Below are positions 28,700 through 37,658 of a stretch of DNA of 64,000 nt, piece after piece. The notes under the pieces were generated by a model. That model saw only the letters and a program-made list of their open reading frames with translations. It did not search any database and was not told where the DNA came from. The stretch spans positions 518,747-582,746 of the forward strand of contig NZ_CP047056.1 of NCBI RefSeq assembly GCF_011065405.1, read 5' to 3'. Made by a program: the position numbers and the translations under genes. This DNA is from Succinivibrio dextrinosolvens. GTDB taxonomy: Bacteria; Pseudomonadota; Gammaproteobacteria; Enterobacterales; Succinivibrionaceae. Position 1 is the stretch's first letter, and each line of letters starts with the position of its first letter.

Positions 28700-29617
28700 A
28701 TGAAAATCTCACTTGAGTCCTATCTTGTTAAAGACAAAATTTCTCTAGCTGATATCAGCACCAAAGCTGATCCAAAAGTTAAAAGAGATGAGGTTGAATC
28801 ATCCTTATTCCCACAGATAACCCAGGAAATCTGTACGCTGCAGGAAAAACTCTGGGCCGAGAATAAACATGGTCTGATTATTCTTTTCCAGGGAATGGAT
28901 GCAGCAGGAAAGGATAGCGCTGTTAAAAGAGTCTTCTCTGAAGTAAATCCTGCTGGTCTTTCCATTGTTTCCTTTAAAGCACCTTCTGAAGAAGAGCTTG
29001 ATCATGATTACTTATGGAGAATCAACAAAGCCCTTCCTCCTCGTGGAGTTATAGGAATCTTTAACCGCTCTCATTATGAGGATGTTGTAACTGTAAGATT
29101 ACATGATCTGATCAAAAATGGTCCACTACCTGATGAAATAAAAAACGACTCTGATATCTGGAAAGATAGATACGAACAGATATGTAACTGGGAGAAATAT
29201 CTTTATCAGAACGGCTTTCATATGATTAAGATTTTTCTTCATGTATCAAAGGATGAACAGAGAAAACGTCTAGCAGAGAGACTCATTAATCCTGATAAGC
29301 ATTACAAATTTGATCTTGGTGATATCAGAGAACGACAGTACTGGGATCGATATCAGGATTTATACAGTGATATGCTGTGTCGCTCCTCTACCAAATATGC
29401 CCCATGGTATGTACTTCCTGCAGATAACAAATGGTTTACAAGATTACTGATAGCAATGCTGGTACGGGATACTCTGAGAGCAATTGATCCGCAGTTTCCG
29501 GAATTATCTGATGATGTCAAAAGCCAGATTCATACAGTCAAAACTCTATTTGAAGATGTTGACATGAAGGATTTTGGAGATGCAATTTTAAAGCTCTCGA
29601 AGTCAAAGAAAAAGTAA
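28700..29617 (+). CDS. ppk2: Polyphosphate kinase 2 family protein
   Basis: A 305-residue cytoplasmic PPK2. It has the Walker A motif QGMDAAGKDS (about 65-74), the lid-like block RGVIGIFNRSHYEDV and the C-terminal WYVLPADNKWFTRL segment typical of the family. PPK2 enzymes use polyphosphate to phosphorylate nucleoside mono- or diphosphates (or run in reverse); a single domain of about 300 residues suggests a class I or III enzyme, but the substrate cannot be fixed from sequence alone. It has its own promoter-like sequence and is flanked by hairpins, so it is probably monocistronic and not part of the cellulose operon. Confidence 0.93.
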   Translation: MKISLESYLVKDKISLADISTKADPKVKRDEVESSLFPQITQEICTLQEKLWAENKHGLIILFQGMDAAGKDSAVKRVFSEVNPAGLSIVSFKAPSEEELDHDYLWRINKALPPRGVIGIFNRSHYEDVVTVRLHDLIKNGPLPDEIKNDSDIWKDRYEQICNWEKYLYQNGFHMIKIFLHVSKDEQRKRLAERLINPDKHYKFDLGDIRERQYWDRYQDLYSDMLCRSSTKYAPWYVLPADNKWFTRLLIAMLVRDTLRAIDPQFPELSDDVKSQIHTVKTLFEDVDMKDFGDAILKLSKSKKK

Positions 29618-29694
29618 AGAACACGCATTTTTACAGTTCTCATTACTTTCCTTTATGTGAGAAAGGTTATCTTTTTCACAAAATCATCAGCTCT

Positions 29695-29721
29695 AAGGCT
29701 CGAATACGGATTTCGAGCTTT
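29695..29721. terminator. Hairpin after ppk2
   Basis: AAGGCTCGAA pairs with TTCGAGCTTT (one G-T pair). An A-run rather than a T-run follows on the + strand, so terminator function is plausible but not certain. Confidence 0.5.
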
Positions 29722-29807
29722 AAAAAAATCTCTTTATATTCCATACTTTATATATAACAAATATAAAAATATATCTCATCAGCGAGGATGTATCAGAGGA
29801 GTCTTTT

Positions 29808-30656
29808 ATGATTAAAGTTAGCTATGGTTCTAAAAGTCTGGAGAGTCTAAATCGGAATAAAACAGGAAAAAGTAAAAAACAGAAAACAGAGCCAGAGCAA
29901 GAAAAAATGAGAACAATGATACATTCTATAATAGGTGATTTAGAAAGTGTCATTAGAAAAGGAATTGAACAGCAAAAGGCGGGGACAAAAAATATAAATA
30001 TGAATGAAGTATTAGAATCTGTTGAAGAACTGTTTGGAATAAAAGCCAAAGAGGAATCTGATAATACCTTCTCTATTGACGGTACAGCTTTTACCGCTGA
30101 TGAACTTCAGAAGGCTGTGGGGGTACTTAAGGGAACTGAAGGAGAAATATCCGCTCACATCACTGAGTCAAAGCTCCTTGACTACATCAATTACGCCCAC
30201 TTTGAGATAGCTCGTAATGTCGTTGACAAATACTCAAAGAAGAACCTGAATGCACAGCAGACAGAGCTTGTTATCAAAGCATTAAACAGCTTTATTGAAA
30301 AGGCTCAGGAAGTTCACGACAGCATCATCAAGCGAATCTTTGAGAAAACTCAGGATAAATACTACGGCTACAAGGTTACTGATACTGCCGTAAATGATGA
30401 TCTTGCAACAGTAACCGGAGATAAAGTAGTTGCTTCTAATCAGGATCTGATAAACAGGATCACTTCCCTTTTCAGTTCAGTGGATTTCTCAGACTCTGCA
30501 GCTGTTTCCAAGGTTATAAACGATTTCAAGGAAATGGTAATTCCTGCCTATAAGGAAGTCACTGAAGATACCGAAAAACTTGAAGACAAGCTTAGCTATG
30601 ATGAGTTAAGCTTAAGCAAGACAATCAAAAACTTTGTGAATCATGTATCTGACTGA
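29808..30656 (+). CDS. Unknown, helical cytoplasmic protein
   Basis: A 282-residue protein with a strong ribosome-binding site (AGAGGAG). It has no signal peptide or membrane helix. The N-terminal 35 residues are Lys/Ser/Glu-rich and probably disordered (NRNKTGKSKKQKTEPEQEK), and the rest is mostly amphipathic helix with coiled-coil potential. I recognise no domain. It lies between ppk2 and a large c-di-GMP protein transcribed towards it, with its own terminator, so it is a stand-alone gene. Its disordered, positively charged head resembles the secretion or anchoring tails of some bacterial proteins, but that is speculative. Confidence 0.7.
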   Translation: MIKVSYGSKSLESLNRNKTGKSKKQKTEPEQEKMRTMIHSIIGDLESVIRKGIEQQKAGTKNINMNEVLESVEELFGIKAKEESDNTFSIDGTAFTADELQKAVGVLKGTEGEISAHITESKLLDYINYAHFEIARNVVDKYSKKNLNAQQTELVIKALNSFIEKAQEVHDSIIKRIFEKTQDKYYGYKVTDTAVNDDLATVTGDKVVASNQDLINRITSLFSSVDFSDSAAVSKVINDFKEMVIPAYKEVTEDTEKLEDKLSYDELSLSKTIKNFVNHVSD

Positions 30657-30692
30657 ACCTGGTCATAAATAGCAGAATTTATACAGTAAAGC

Positions 30693-30730
30693 GGCTCACA
30701 ACATTCTTCAGAAGTTTGTGAGCCTTTTTT
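30693..30730 (+). terminator. Rho-independent terminator
   Basis: GGCTCACAA pairs with TTGTGAGCC and is followed by six T residues, directly after the 29808-30656 gene. It also stands between two convergent genes. Confidence 0.9.
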
Positions 30731-30830
30731 GTCTGATATTCAAAATGTCTATTTTCTTCAGATTATAACTGCAGAAAACCTTTCTGATTATCTTTACGCA
30801 AGCTTATTTTCTGCAATTATGAAGATATAA

Positions 30831-33800
30831 TTACTCTCTTTGTCTTCTGTCGTGAGTACTATAGTATTCAGACTTAGCTGCATACATTTTTCTATCTGCA
30901 CTTTTAAGTGATTCATCAAGCTTTCGAGAATCGTCACACCATTCAAAACCGATAGATAAGGATTCGCTATTTCCAATCTTAGAGGCTTCAAGAAGATTAT
31001 CACGAATTGATTCAAATGAACCTATAGAAATATTTGGAATAATAGCGATAAATTCATCGCCTCCATTTCTATAGACATTATTTTCTCCGCAGAATCTGAA
31101 GAGCAGATTTACAGCTCCACGAATTGCCTCATCGCCAGAAGCGTGGCCTTGATTATCATTAATAAGCTTAAGTCCATTAAGGTCAGCAAAGACAATTCCA
31201 AGCTTAGATGATACCTTCTTAAGTTCAGCAATTCTTTCAAACAGGGCGTTACGGCTCCCCGCTCCAGTAAGTGAATCATGGGAACTTAATCGTTCTAGTT
31301 TTTCAAGAGAAAGGCTTAAGGCCATTCGGTCAGCAATGAAGTAGGAAACTGTTTCCAGTAGTCGTCTGGTATCGACCAGTTCATCTGCACGATAGTTCTC
31401 CGCTACAAGATAGCCTGAAAGTTTACCGTCGTTATAAAGAGGTGAAGCTATAAAGTTATTGATCTTAAGCTTCTTTAGGAAACCATAGAGTTTTGGACTG
31501 AATTCTGCTACCACTTCAGTATCATGGACCACAATACTGGATTCATTAAACAGAATCTTCTCCCAGTAGCTGATAGCGTGATAATCAAATTTTCTGCGAG
31601 AGAATATATTTGATTCAATCCCCCTTCTACACCATTCGAAAGTCCTTGAAACCTCCCACCCGTCTATATCAAAAATGGACAACCTATCAGGATGAATAAC
31701 CTTGCCAAGACATTCAAAGGAATTAGTAATGCCAACTTTTATGTTAGTCTCACTGTTTAAGATTCTTGCAATTCTGATAATACAATCATCCGTGGTCTTA
31801 CCGCGAGTAAGTCTGTCGTAATTTTTCTTATCTTCATCAATAATGGTAAACATTACTGCACAGCAGCCTGGTTTTGATGCAGGTGAACAGTAGAATTGAA
31901 GCCAGTGATGAACTGTATCTGAGAATACTCTGCCAGAAGCTATTTCTCCCAAGCTGGCTCGCTTGGTGAACTGTATCCACTGAACATCAGCCGTAGGAAA
32001 GTTTTCTCTATAGGTATGCCCCATCAGCTCTTCCATCGTTTTTCCTGCAATTTCACAGTATTTGCTGTTTACATACATGTATTGCAGATCAACAACTCTA
32101 TCCTCTTCTACAATTGGATGAACCAAAGCATAAGGAAGAGGTAAATCAGCATGAAGATCAAATTGAGAAATGTTCTTTAAGGAGGCTCTTCCCTGACTTG
32201 ATCTCATGCGTTTGGAGGCTAGTTCCATTACCTTCTGTGAATTTGAAGCTTCAGAGCCCTTAGCAATACCCAGATCTGCCGTCAAAGAGCATTTATGAGA
32301 ATCTACTTTTCGAATCTTACTGATTTCATCTTTAAGCTTCTGTAGAAGTTTTGAAAGTCTGTCATAGCTGTCACGGTAACAGATGATAAATCTGCCAGAC
32401 TGAAGTCGTCCCAAAGAAGTCATAGGAGTGAATACAGATTTAATTTTTTCAGCAATTTTCTTTAAGACCTTCTCGGAAAAAGCCAGACCGAATTCCCGTC
32501 TTAGCATTGTAACCGCAGTAACATCGCAGAGAATTATGGTATAGTCACGGTTGTGATCACGAAGCTCATTCTCCATTCCAAACAGAGCAATCAGAATACC
32601 TCTGGAATTCATAAAACCGGTTGCCGGATCAATAAATCTTGAATTCTGAACAGAATCATTATTCTCTTTCTCGGATAGCTCAATGAAATACCCCATCAGC
32701 CCGACAATTTTACCTTTTTTATAAATTGGGAATTTAGTGGCAGAAATAGGCTTAAGAACGCCATTAACCACGCATTCTCCATCAGAATTTCTGATAATAA
32801 GACCCTTTTTTAGAACATTCAGCTCATCCTGTCTGTATGGAGCATTATTAGTATGCCATCCTATCTCTTCATCATTTTTACCCTTAATCTCCTCAAAAGA
32901 TTTGATATTGAAGTAATCAAGGAAAGATTTGCTTACGCCTACAAAACGACGCTGAGCGTCTTTCCAGAAAAACTTCACATGGCTCTGTTCCATCATGGTT
33001 CGCCATAAAAGAGCATCCTTAGCAACAGAAGCTCCAGAGGATGAATTATCATCAAAGCCAAAATAACGGTTTACAGTCGAAACAATATCCTCCTGATACC
33101 CCATGGAAGAAGCCTTGATACAGACAAACATCTCCTTGTTATCTGTTTCAGGTACAGTGACAATAATGAAATCCTTCCATTCATAGTTACCATCAGTCCT
33201 TTTAATTCTGAAAGAATCCTCATAGAAGCCACGATTATACTTATTGATTCTCTCTAACAGATAATCCTTAGTCGTAAATTGACGATAGCGCTCAAGATCA
33301 TCAGGGTAAATATGGCGGACTGAATAGTTGGAGTAAAACTGCTTTAAGCCATAAAGAACTTCTCCACTTTTCTCGGTAGGAATGTCACTGAAGAGCACTG
33401 TTCTTGAATCAGTATTCATATTCACTAGGTAAATACTGTCAAAGACGGAAATAATATTTCTAAGTGTATTGTCAAGCAGCTTATTCTGATTCATGGCAAA
33501 ATCATAGTTAACTGCATCTATATGGGCCAACAGCAGAGAGTAGTTACGGTTTTTTACTACCTGCTCAAAGGAAAACAGATAATAACGACCTCTGTCCACA
33601 AAAATCATTTTCTCCTCATCGCCATTGACAATTGCTCTTCTGGCAAGGTTTCTGAATTTTCTGCTTAAAACAGAATCAGAGGAGTTCATGTTTATTCTAA
33701 TGGCATCAGAATCGGAAATCTTATCTGACGTGATAATATCCCTGTAGGCGTCATTCTCTCGCAAAAGCACAAATTTCTTGTCCTTACCATAAAGAAACAG

Positions 33801-35213
33801 CGCGGTAGGCATATTATCTGACATCTCAACCAGGCCAGCCTGATCAAAGAAAGATGCGGCCTCTCGACTTTCACAAAGCAAGCCTTTCTTTTCAATATAA
33901 GGAAAAATATCAGTAAAGCTCATTGGAGAACCAAAATAGTAGCCCTGAAGCTTTTCACAACCTATTTTACTTAGAAATTCAATCTGTTCCTCTGTCTCAA
34001 CACCCTCTGCAAGAGTATGAATTCCAAGTTTCTTTGCCATCTGAATTGTCTGGGCAATAATGATCTGAGAGCGCTGGTTCAGATTGGACAAAAACTCCAT
34101 ATCAATTTTGATTTCATTGAAGTTAAAATCTTTCAAAACATTAAGAGAGGAGTAACCGGAACCAAAGTCATCCATCCAGACTTCAATGCCGATTTCGTGA
34201 AATCTCTCAATCATGCCGCGCATCAGAGCATAATCCTTAATAACAGTAGATTCAGTAATTTCAACAACAAAATAGTCTGATGGAAGATTAAACTCCTTGA
34301 GAAGACCATCAATACTGTTGACAGGATCGCCTAATATAAAATCATATCTTGAAAAGTTCAGAGAAACAGGAACTACGTTTTTTCCTTCATCAAGCATGGA
34401 ACGAATAATCTGGGCAGTCCGGCGAGCTACAGCCATATCAAGTTTGAAGGAAAGCCCGTTGTTCTCTAAAACTGAGATAAACTGCCCCGGCTGAAGAAAT
34501 CCGTATGTAGGATCATCCCATCTGGCAAGAGCTTCAACACTGCAGATTCTTTTGGTAAGAGTTCTGATAACCGGTTGAAAATAAACTCGAATCCACCCTC
34601 TCTCAATAGCCTGATCAAGATGAGAAATAATATACTCCTTCAGAAGATAGTCAGAGCTCATCTTTTCATTAAACCAGGTATAACGAGATTCAATGGAGTA
34701 CTTATTGATATCAGCCGCCATTTTAGCTTTGTCTATGGCGTAAATGATATTCTCATCAATATGAGATAACGCATAGATTCCGGCTCTTACGTTAAGAGTC
34801 TTTCCTGAATTAGCTTGAGTAAGCGCAGAGAAAATACTTTGTAATTCATCCTCGATTTTATCGGTTGAACAAATAACCGCGAACTGATCACTGCCAAAAC
34901 GACAGCAGTTACCTCTACTGAATTTGGAGATCAGAATATTGGAAAAACAGACTAAAAGATTATCGCCCTCATCGAAGCCATAACGAAGATTAAAGGCTTT
35001 CATGCCTGCAAGATCGAAAAATACAACTGCAGGGATTTTTCCTGAGGAATTAACTTCATCGACGGAATTAGGGGCTAAAAACTGAAACTCTCTAATACCA
35101 GGAAGATTGGTTAAGGGATCATAACCTACTGAGGTAACATGCGAATGTATAAGAAGACTGCCGCCCTCACCAGCAGCTGCAGATAAAACTGGAGGCATAA
35201 TTGCGTTATTCAT
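30831..35213 (-). CDS. Multidomain c-di-GMP protein: GGDEF-EAL-PAS-PAS-GGDEF-PAS-GAF-GGDEF
   Basis: A protein of about 1460 residues without evident membrane helices. In order: a degenerate GGDEF (FGSDQF near 108); an EAL domain (about 185-440) with intact motifs SVEALARW, LNFS, VEITEST, MDDFGSGYSS and AEGVET; PAS-like regions (about 560-860); a second degenerate GGDEF (LQSGRF near 950); another PAS; a GAF-like domain (about 1140-1290); and a C-terminal GGDEF with intact RNGGDEF near 1388. Both a phosphodiesterase and one cyclase therefore look catalytically competent. The ATG at 35213 is chosen over 35252 because GAGG lies 5 nt before it. Its position beside Pel and cellulose loci suggests control of both. 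Confidence 0.93.
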   Translation of the reverse strand: MNNAIMPPVLSAAAGEGGSLLIHSHVTSVGYDPLTNLPGIREFQFLAPNSVDEVNSSGKIPAVVFFDLAGMKAFNLRYGFDEGDNLLVCFSNILISKFSRGNCCRFGSDQFAVICSTDKIEDELQSIFSALTQANSGKTLNVRAGIYALSHIDENIIYAIDKAKMAADINKYSIESRYTWFNEKMSSDYLLKEYIISHLDQAIERGWIRVYFQPVIRTLTKRICSVEALARWDDPTYGFLQPGQFISVLENNGLSFKLDMAVARRTAQIIRSMLDEGKNVVPVSLNFSRYDFILGDPVNSIDGLLKEFNLPSDYFVVEITESTVIKDYALMRGMIERFHEIGIEVWMDDFGSGYSSLNVLKDFNFNEIKIDMEFLSNLNQRSQIIIAQTIQMAKKLGIHTLAEGVETEEQIEFLSKIGCEKLQGYYFGSPMSFTDIFPYIEKKGLLCESREAASFFDQAGLVEMSDNMPTALFLYGKDKKFVLLRENDAYRDIITSDKISDSDAIRINMNSSDSVLSRKFRNLARRAIVNGDEEKMIFVDRGRYYLFSFEQVVKNRNYSLLLAHIDAVNYDFAMNQNKLLDNTLRNIISVFDSIYLVNMNTDSRTVLFSDIPTEKSGEVLYGLKQFYSNYSVRHIYPDDLERYRQFTTKDYLLERINKYNRGFYEDSFRIKRTDGNYEWKDFIIVTVPETDNKEMFVCIKASSMGYQEDIVSTVNRYFGFDDNSSSGASVAKDALLWRTMMEQSHVKFFWKDAQRRFVGVSKSFLDYFNIKSFEEIKGKNDEEIGWHTNNAPYRQDELNVLKKGLIIRNSDGECVVNGVLKPISATKFPIYKKGKIVGLMGYFIELSEKENNDSVQNSRFIDPATGFMNSRGILIALFGMENELRDHNRDYTIILCDVTAVTMLRREFGLAFSEKVLKKIAEKIKSVFTPMTSLGRLQSGRFIICYRDSYDRLSKLLQKLKDEISKIRKVDSHKCSLTADLGIAKGSEASNSQKVMELASKRMRSSQGRASLKNISQFDLHADLPLPYALVHPIVEEDRVVDLQYMYVNSKYCEIAGKTMEELMGHTYRENFPTADVQWIQFTKRASLGEIASGRVFSDTVHHWLQFYCSPASKPGCCAVMFTIIDEDKKNYDRLTRGKTTDDCIIRIARILNSETNIKVGITNSFECLGKVIHPDRLSIFDIDGWEVSRTFEWCRRGIESNIFSRRKFDYHAISYWEKILFNESSIVVHDTEVVAEFSPKLYGFLKKLKINNFIASPLYNDGKLSGYLVAENYRADELVDTRRLLETVSYFIADRMALSLSLEKLERLSSHDSLTGAGSRNALFERIAELKKVSSKLGIVFADLNGLKLINDNQGHASGDEAIRGAVNLLFRFCGENNVYRNGGDEFIAIIPNISIGSFESIRDNLLEASKIGNSESLSIGFEWCDDSRKLDESLKSADRKMYAAKSEYYSTHDRRQRE

Positions 35214-35487
35214 CAAGACCTCAATCTTTCTATTATTCTTAATCAATTCCATGTATTCATTATTTTTTTATCTGACTCAGTCTGATTAGACGACTGATAT
35301 ATAGCGAAAACATGAAGTTAATTTTTAGATACACTTTGTTTTATGGTAACTACAAAAAAGGAAAAAAATCTTTTTTTAATGGCAAATATTAGGTGACTAT
35401 TACAGTTTTTTTTCTAAAAAACAAACGAATATCAAAAATAGTATGAGAAATATAGCCCCATAAAAAAGACAAATAGGTATAGAAAAC

Positions 35488-35605
35488 TTTGACATCTCCC
35501 CTATTCATGGCTAAAGCCAGGGGGCGGGCAATCTTTGGTAAAACCGATACTATTGCATGAGGACGGGGCTGCTTTTTACCTACCTATTTAAGCTGAAGTC
35601 GGTTG
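35488..35605 (-). mobile_element. Solo IS200/IS605 right-end or omega-RNA-like scar
   Basis: On the minus strand the sequence folds as GGTAAAA...TTTTACC followed by CCCCCT-GGCTTTAGCC-ATGAATAGGGG, the nested hairpin style seen at the 3' end of IS200/IS605 elements, where the TnpB guide RNA and right end overlap. No tnpB frame is left here. It may be the leftover end of an old copy. The assignment rests on pattern memory of these ends, and no search could be run. The surrounding spacer 35214-35682 holds no gene. Confidence 0.4.
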
Positions 35606-35659
35606 AACTACCAGAGATTTAAACAGGAAAAGTAAAACAATTAAGAAGAAATGACAGAC

Positions 35660-35681
35660 AAAAAAAGCACCCTAAGGTGCC
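35660..35681 (-). terminator. tRNA-Ser terminator displaced by the integrated element
   Basis: Read on the minus strand, GGCACC-TTAG-GGTGC plus a T7 run directly follows the duplicated tRNA 3' end at 35683-35703. In the uninterrupted chromosome this would stand just after the tRNA-Ser gene; the element has moved it 8 kb away. Confidence 0.7.
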
Positions 35682-35682
35682 G

Positions 35683-35703
35683 TGGCGGTGAGAAAGGGAT
35701 TCA
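35683..35703. other. Distal attachment site (copy of tRNA-Ser 3' end)
   Basis: TGGCGGTGAGAAAGGGATTC matches the tRNA gene end TGGCGGTGAGAAGGGGATTC with one difference over 20 bp; similarity fades after this. Confidence 0.85.
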
Positions 35704-35746
35704 ATTTTAATTTTTATCTTTAAGATTCAATCTAATAAAAAATAGT

Positions 35747-35768
35747 GATCCCATTTTTGATCCCATTT
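35747..35768. promoter_or_regulatory. Two GATCCCAT repeats, putative integrase arm sites (left)
   Basis: GATCCCAT occurs at 35747 and 35759, 12 bp apart. Three more copies sit at the other end of the element. Short direct repeats at both ends with helical spacing are typical of arm-type recombinase or excisionase binding sites. Confidence 0.5.
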
Positions 35769-35819
35769 TTTAAAGTTTTTTTGATATTTTTTTATGAGAA
35801 TGTAAAGGAGCTTTCAAAG

Positions 35820-36044
35820 ATGGTTGTTCATTCTTTAAATTTAGCTGTATCGAAGGGCTTTATAAAATTATCCGCTGCTAAAGATTTTTTATTATTACGT
35901 CATGTGCCTGATTCATTTAAATATGATGATAACTGTATTTTATTAACAGTTCATAAGGCTTTCACGTATCAGGGTAAAGAATACAAGAGGGGTGATATTA
36001 TTCTTCATTTTTTAGATAGTCAGGATATACAGAAAATACAATGA
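35820..36044 (+). CDS. Small unknown protein at the left end of the element
   Basis: A 74-residue protein starting MVVHSLNLAVSKGF, preceded by a strong ribosome-binding site AAAGGAG with 9 nt spacing. It looks soluble and globular (DNCILLTVHKAFTYQGKEYKRGD). The same frame is open further upstream from 35745, but that extension is a hydrophobic Phe-rich run with no ribosome-binding site and overlaps the GATCCCAT repeats, so I reject it. No family recognised. It could be a satellite accessory gene. It faces opposite to the integrase and replication genes. Confidence 0.6.
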   Translation: MVVHSLNLAVSKGFIKLSAAKDFLLLRHVPDSFKYDDNCILLTVHKAFTYQGKEYKRGDIILHFLDSQDIQKIQ

Positions 36045-36066
36045 GTAAAAAGAGGAATAAAAGAAA

Positions 36067-36159
36067 ATGGAGCTTAAACAAATCAACTTATCAGAAGTAA
36101 ATTTTTTTGATATGTTTGATCCAGTCGTGGATCTTTCGACATTTACTAAACAATACTGA
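36067..36159 (+). CDS. Possible 30-residue micro-protein
   Basis: The frame MELKQINLSEVNFFDMFDPV... ends at 36159, just before a terminator. A 19-residue, very basic frame (36042-36101, MSKKRNKRKWSLNKSTYQK) overlaps it and starts with an ATGA junction at the stop of the preceding gene. Either could be a real small gene in the same transcript; the ribosome-binding site for the 30-residue frame (AGAGG) is rather far away. Weak evidence. Confidence 0.3.
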   Translation: MELKQINLSEVNFFDMFDPVVDLSTFTKQY

Positions 36160-36172
36160 ATAAAAATAAAGT

Positions 36173-36201
36173 AAAAGGTAAGAAATAACTTTTCTTGCCT
36201 T
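36173..36201 (+). terminator. Terminator-like hairpin, copy of the one at 3489
   Basis: AAAAGGTAAGAAA pairs with TTTCTTGCCTT. The core GGTAAGAAATAACTTTTC is identical to the hairpin at 3489-3518. Confidence 0.6.
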
Positions 36202-36210
36202 GTATTTATA

Positions 36211-36570
36211 GCCTGATAAGCTGATTATCCTTAAGAAGTCATGTGTCTAATACAGTGCCTTTGTTATAGTTTTCCAGATATAAACGACATACGACCTTCA
36301 ATACATCTGGAACTATCATCAAGGGCGTTAAATGCCCCCGCCACTATTCAGCTATTAAGCTGAATCATCTGTTAAGCCTTTGTTGTTTTAGTTATTCCCA
36401 GTAAAGAAGGATTGTAGAGCGCGCTCAAAAGCCTGATAAGGTCATATCTTTTAGATGGTATATTGCTGCTTAGTTGCTTGCATTATAGAAATGAAAAAAA
36501 AGCTACTGATAAGCTGATTCGCTTTAAGAAGTAATGTGTCTAATACAGTGCCTTTGTTATAGCTTTTATA
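36211..36570. repeat. Satellite repeat family, copy A (ends with a partial second unit)
   Basis: One unit contains, in order: TAAGAAGT(C/A)ATGTGTCTAAT with CAGTGCCTTTGTTATA; a stem ACGCCCTT...AAGGGCGT (imperfect in this copy); ATTCAGCTATTAAGCTGAAT, an inverted repeat; GAGCGCGCTC, a perfect palindrome; and GATAAGGTCATATCTTTTAG. A second unit begins at about 36507 and breaks off at 36570, where the 204-bp inverted repeat region starts. No frame runs through it. Confidence 0.85.
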
Positions 36571-36595
36571 AAATCTTATTTTTTGTATTTATATA

Positions 36596-36799
36596 TTCTG
36601 AATAATTAAAAATCGTGTCACTTTAGTCACTTTTTTAGTTTTTTATTTAGTTCTTTCAATAAGTTATTATTATAAAAATGGTGACTAACATAAATAAACA
36701 ATTATCAAACAATCGCATTAACTAATTGATTATTAGATATAAAAACAATGTGACTTTATAAAGTCACCAAAAATAAAACAGTCACCTTTTTTAAGATCT
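36596..36799. repeat. 204-bp inverted repeat, left copy (candidate replication origin)
   Basis: This matches the reverse complement of 42022-42225 over its full 204 bp with about three mismatches. It contains many GTGAC/GTCAC motifs, including the perfect palindrome GTGACTTTATAAAGTCAC and the direct pair GTCACTTTAGTCAC. AT-rich tracts lie between. No gene is present. P4 phage has the comparable arrangement of two iteron-bearing regions (ori and crr) bound by the alpha protein. Confidence 0.9.
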
Positions 36800-36831
36800 T
36801 ATTTCACCCGCAAATAATAAATAAATATCTT

Positions 36832-37200
36832 AATAGCCTTTAAGAAGTCATGTGTCTAATACAGTGCCTTTGTTATAGTTTTCAAGATATAAACGACATA
36901 CGCCCTTCAATACATCTGGAACTATCATCAAGGGCGTTAAATACCCCGCCACTATTCAGCCATTAAGCAGAATCATCTGTTAAGCCTTTGTTGTTTTAGT
37001 TATTCCCAGTAAAGAAGGATTGTAGAGCGCGCTCAAATACCTGATAAGGTCATATCTTTTAGATGTTATATTGCAGCTTAATTGCTTGCATTATAGAAAT
37101 AAAATAAAGCTCCTGATAAGCTGATTCGCTTTAAGAAGTAATGTGTCTAATACAGTGCTTTTGTTATAGCTTTTCAGATAAAAAAGACATACACATTAAA
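36832..37200. repeat. Satellite repeat family, copy B
   Basis: Same unit and orientation as copy A, about 90% identical, again followed by a partial second unit (from about 37117) that ends at the stop of the 37196-37471 gene. The ATTCAGC(C/T)ATTAAGC(A/T)GAAT stem has a mismatch here, while the ACGCCCTT/AAGGGCGT stem is intact. Confidence 0.85.
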
Positions 37201-37471
37201 AATAATTTAAAAAAGTATTCCTTTGTTTTTCTATAAAATCGTGTTGTCTATCCTCTGACAGTTCTAAATCATGAAAATACATTTGTGTTTTAGGTTCTGA
37301 ATAAGATCTTTTTTCAATCCCTAAAAGCCACTTAATAGCGACAACTGGATCTTTATTAGCCCTAATATAATGACGGCATAACCTACGCGCCTTTGAATAA
37401 GACAGATTAAACATTAAACAAAATTCTTTTAATGATCGATACTGAATACCATTAAAGACAAATGATTTCAT
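37196..37471 (-). CDS. Small putative DNA-binding protein of the element
   Basis: A 91-residue protein with a strong ribosome-binding site (AAGGAG) upstream of the ATG at 37471. The first half, IQYRSLKEFCLMFNLSYSKARRLCRHYI, has the spacing of a helix-turn-helix, and the rest is polar. It is isolated between two repeat copies. A role as a regulator or replication accessory protein is inferred only from size and setting. The family is not recognised. Repeat-family sequence runs right up to its stop codon, so the repeats may have invaded around it. Confidence 0.65.
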   Translation of the reverse strand: MKSFVFNGIQYRSLKEFCLMFNLSYSKARRLCRHYIRANKDPVVAIKWLLGIEKRSYSEPKTQMYFHDLELSEDRQHDFIEKQRNTFLNYF

Positions 37472-37658
37472 TTTTTTAACTCTCCTTATAGTTGTTTTCT
37501 GTATCAGCCTATTTAATAGGGATAGGGGGTGAAAATCTCTACAAAATAGCCCTATTCTACCGACCCGCCTAAGTTTTTTTTATTATGCGGTCAAATTAGC
37601 AAAATAAATCTATTTAGAATCTACGATAAAAAATAAAGATAGTATTTTCAACTCTTAA

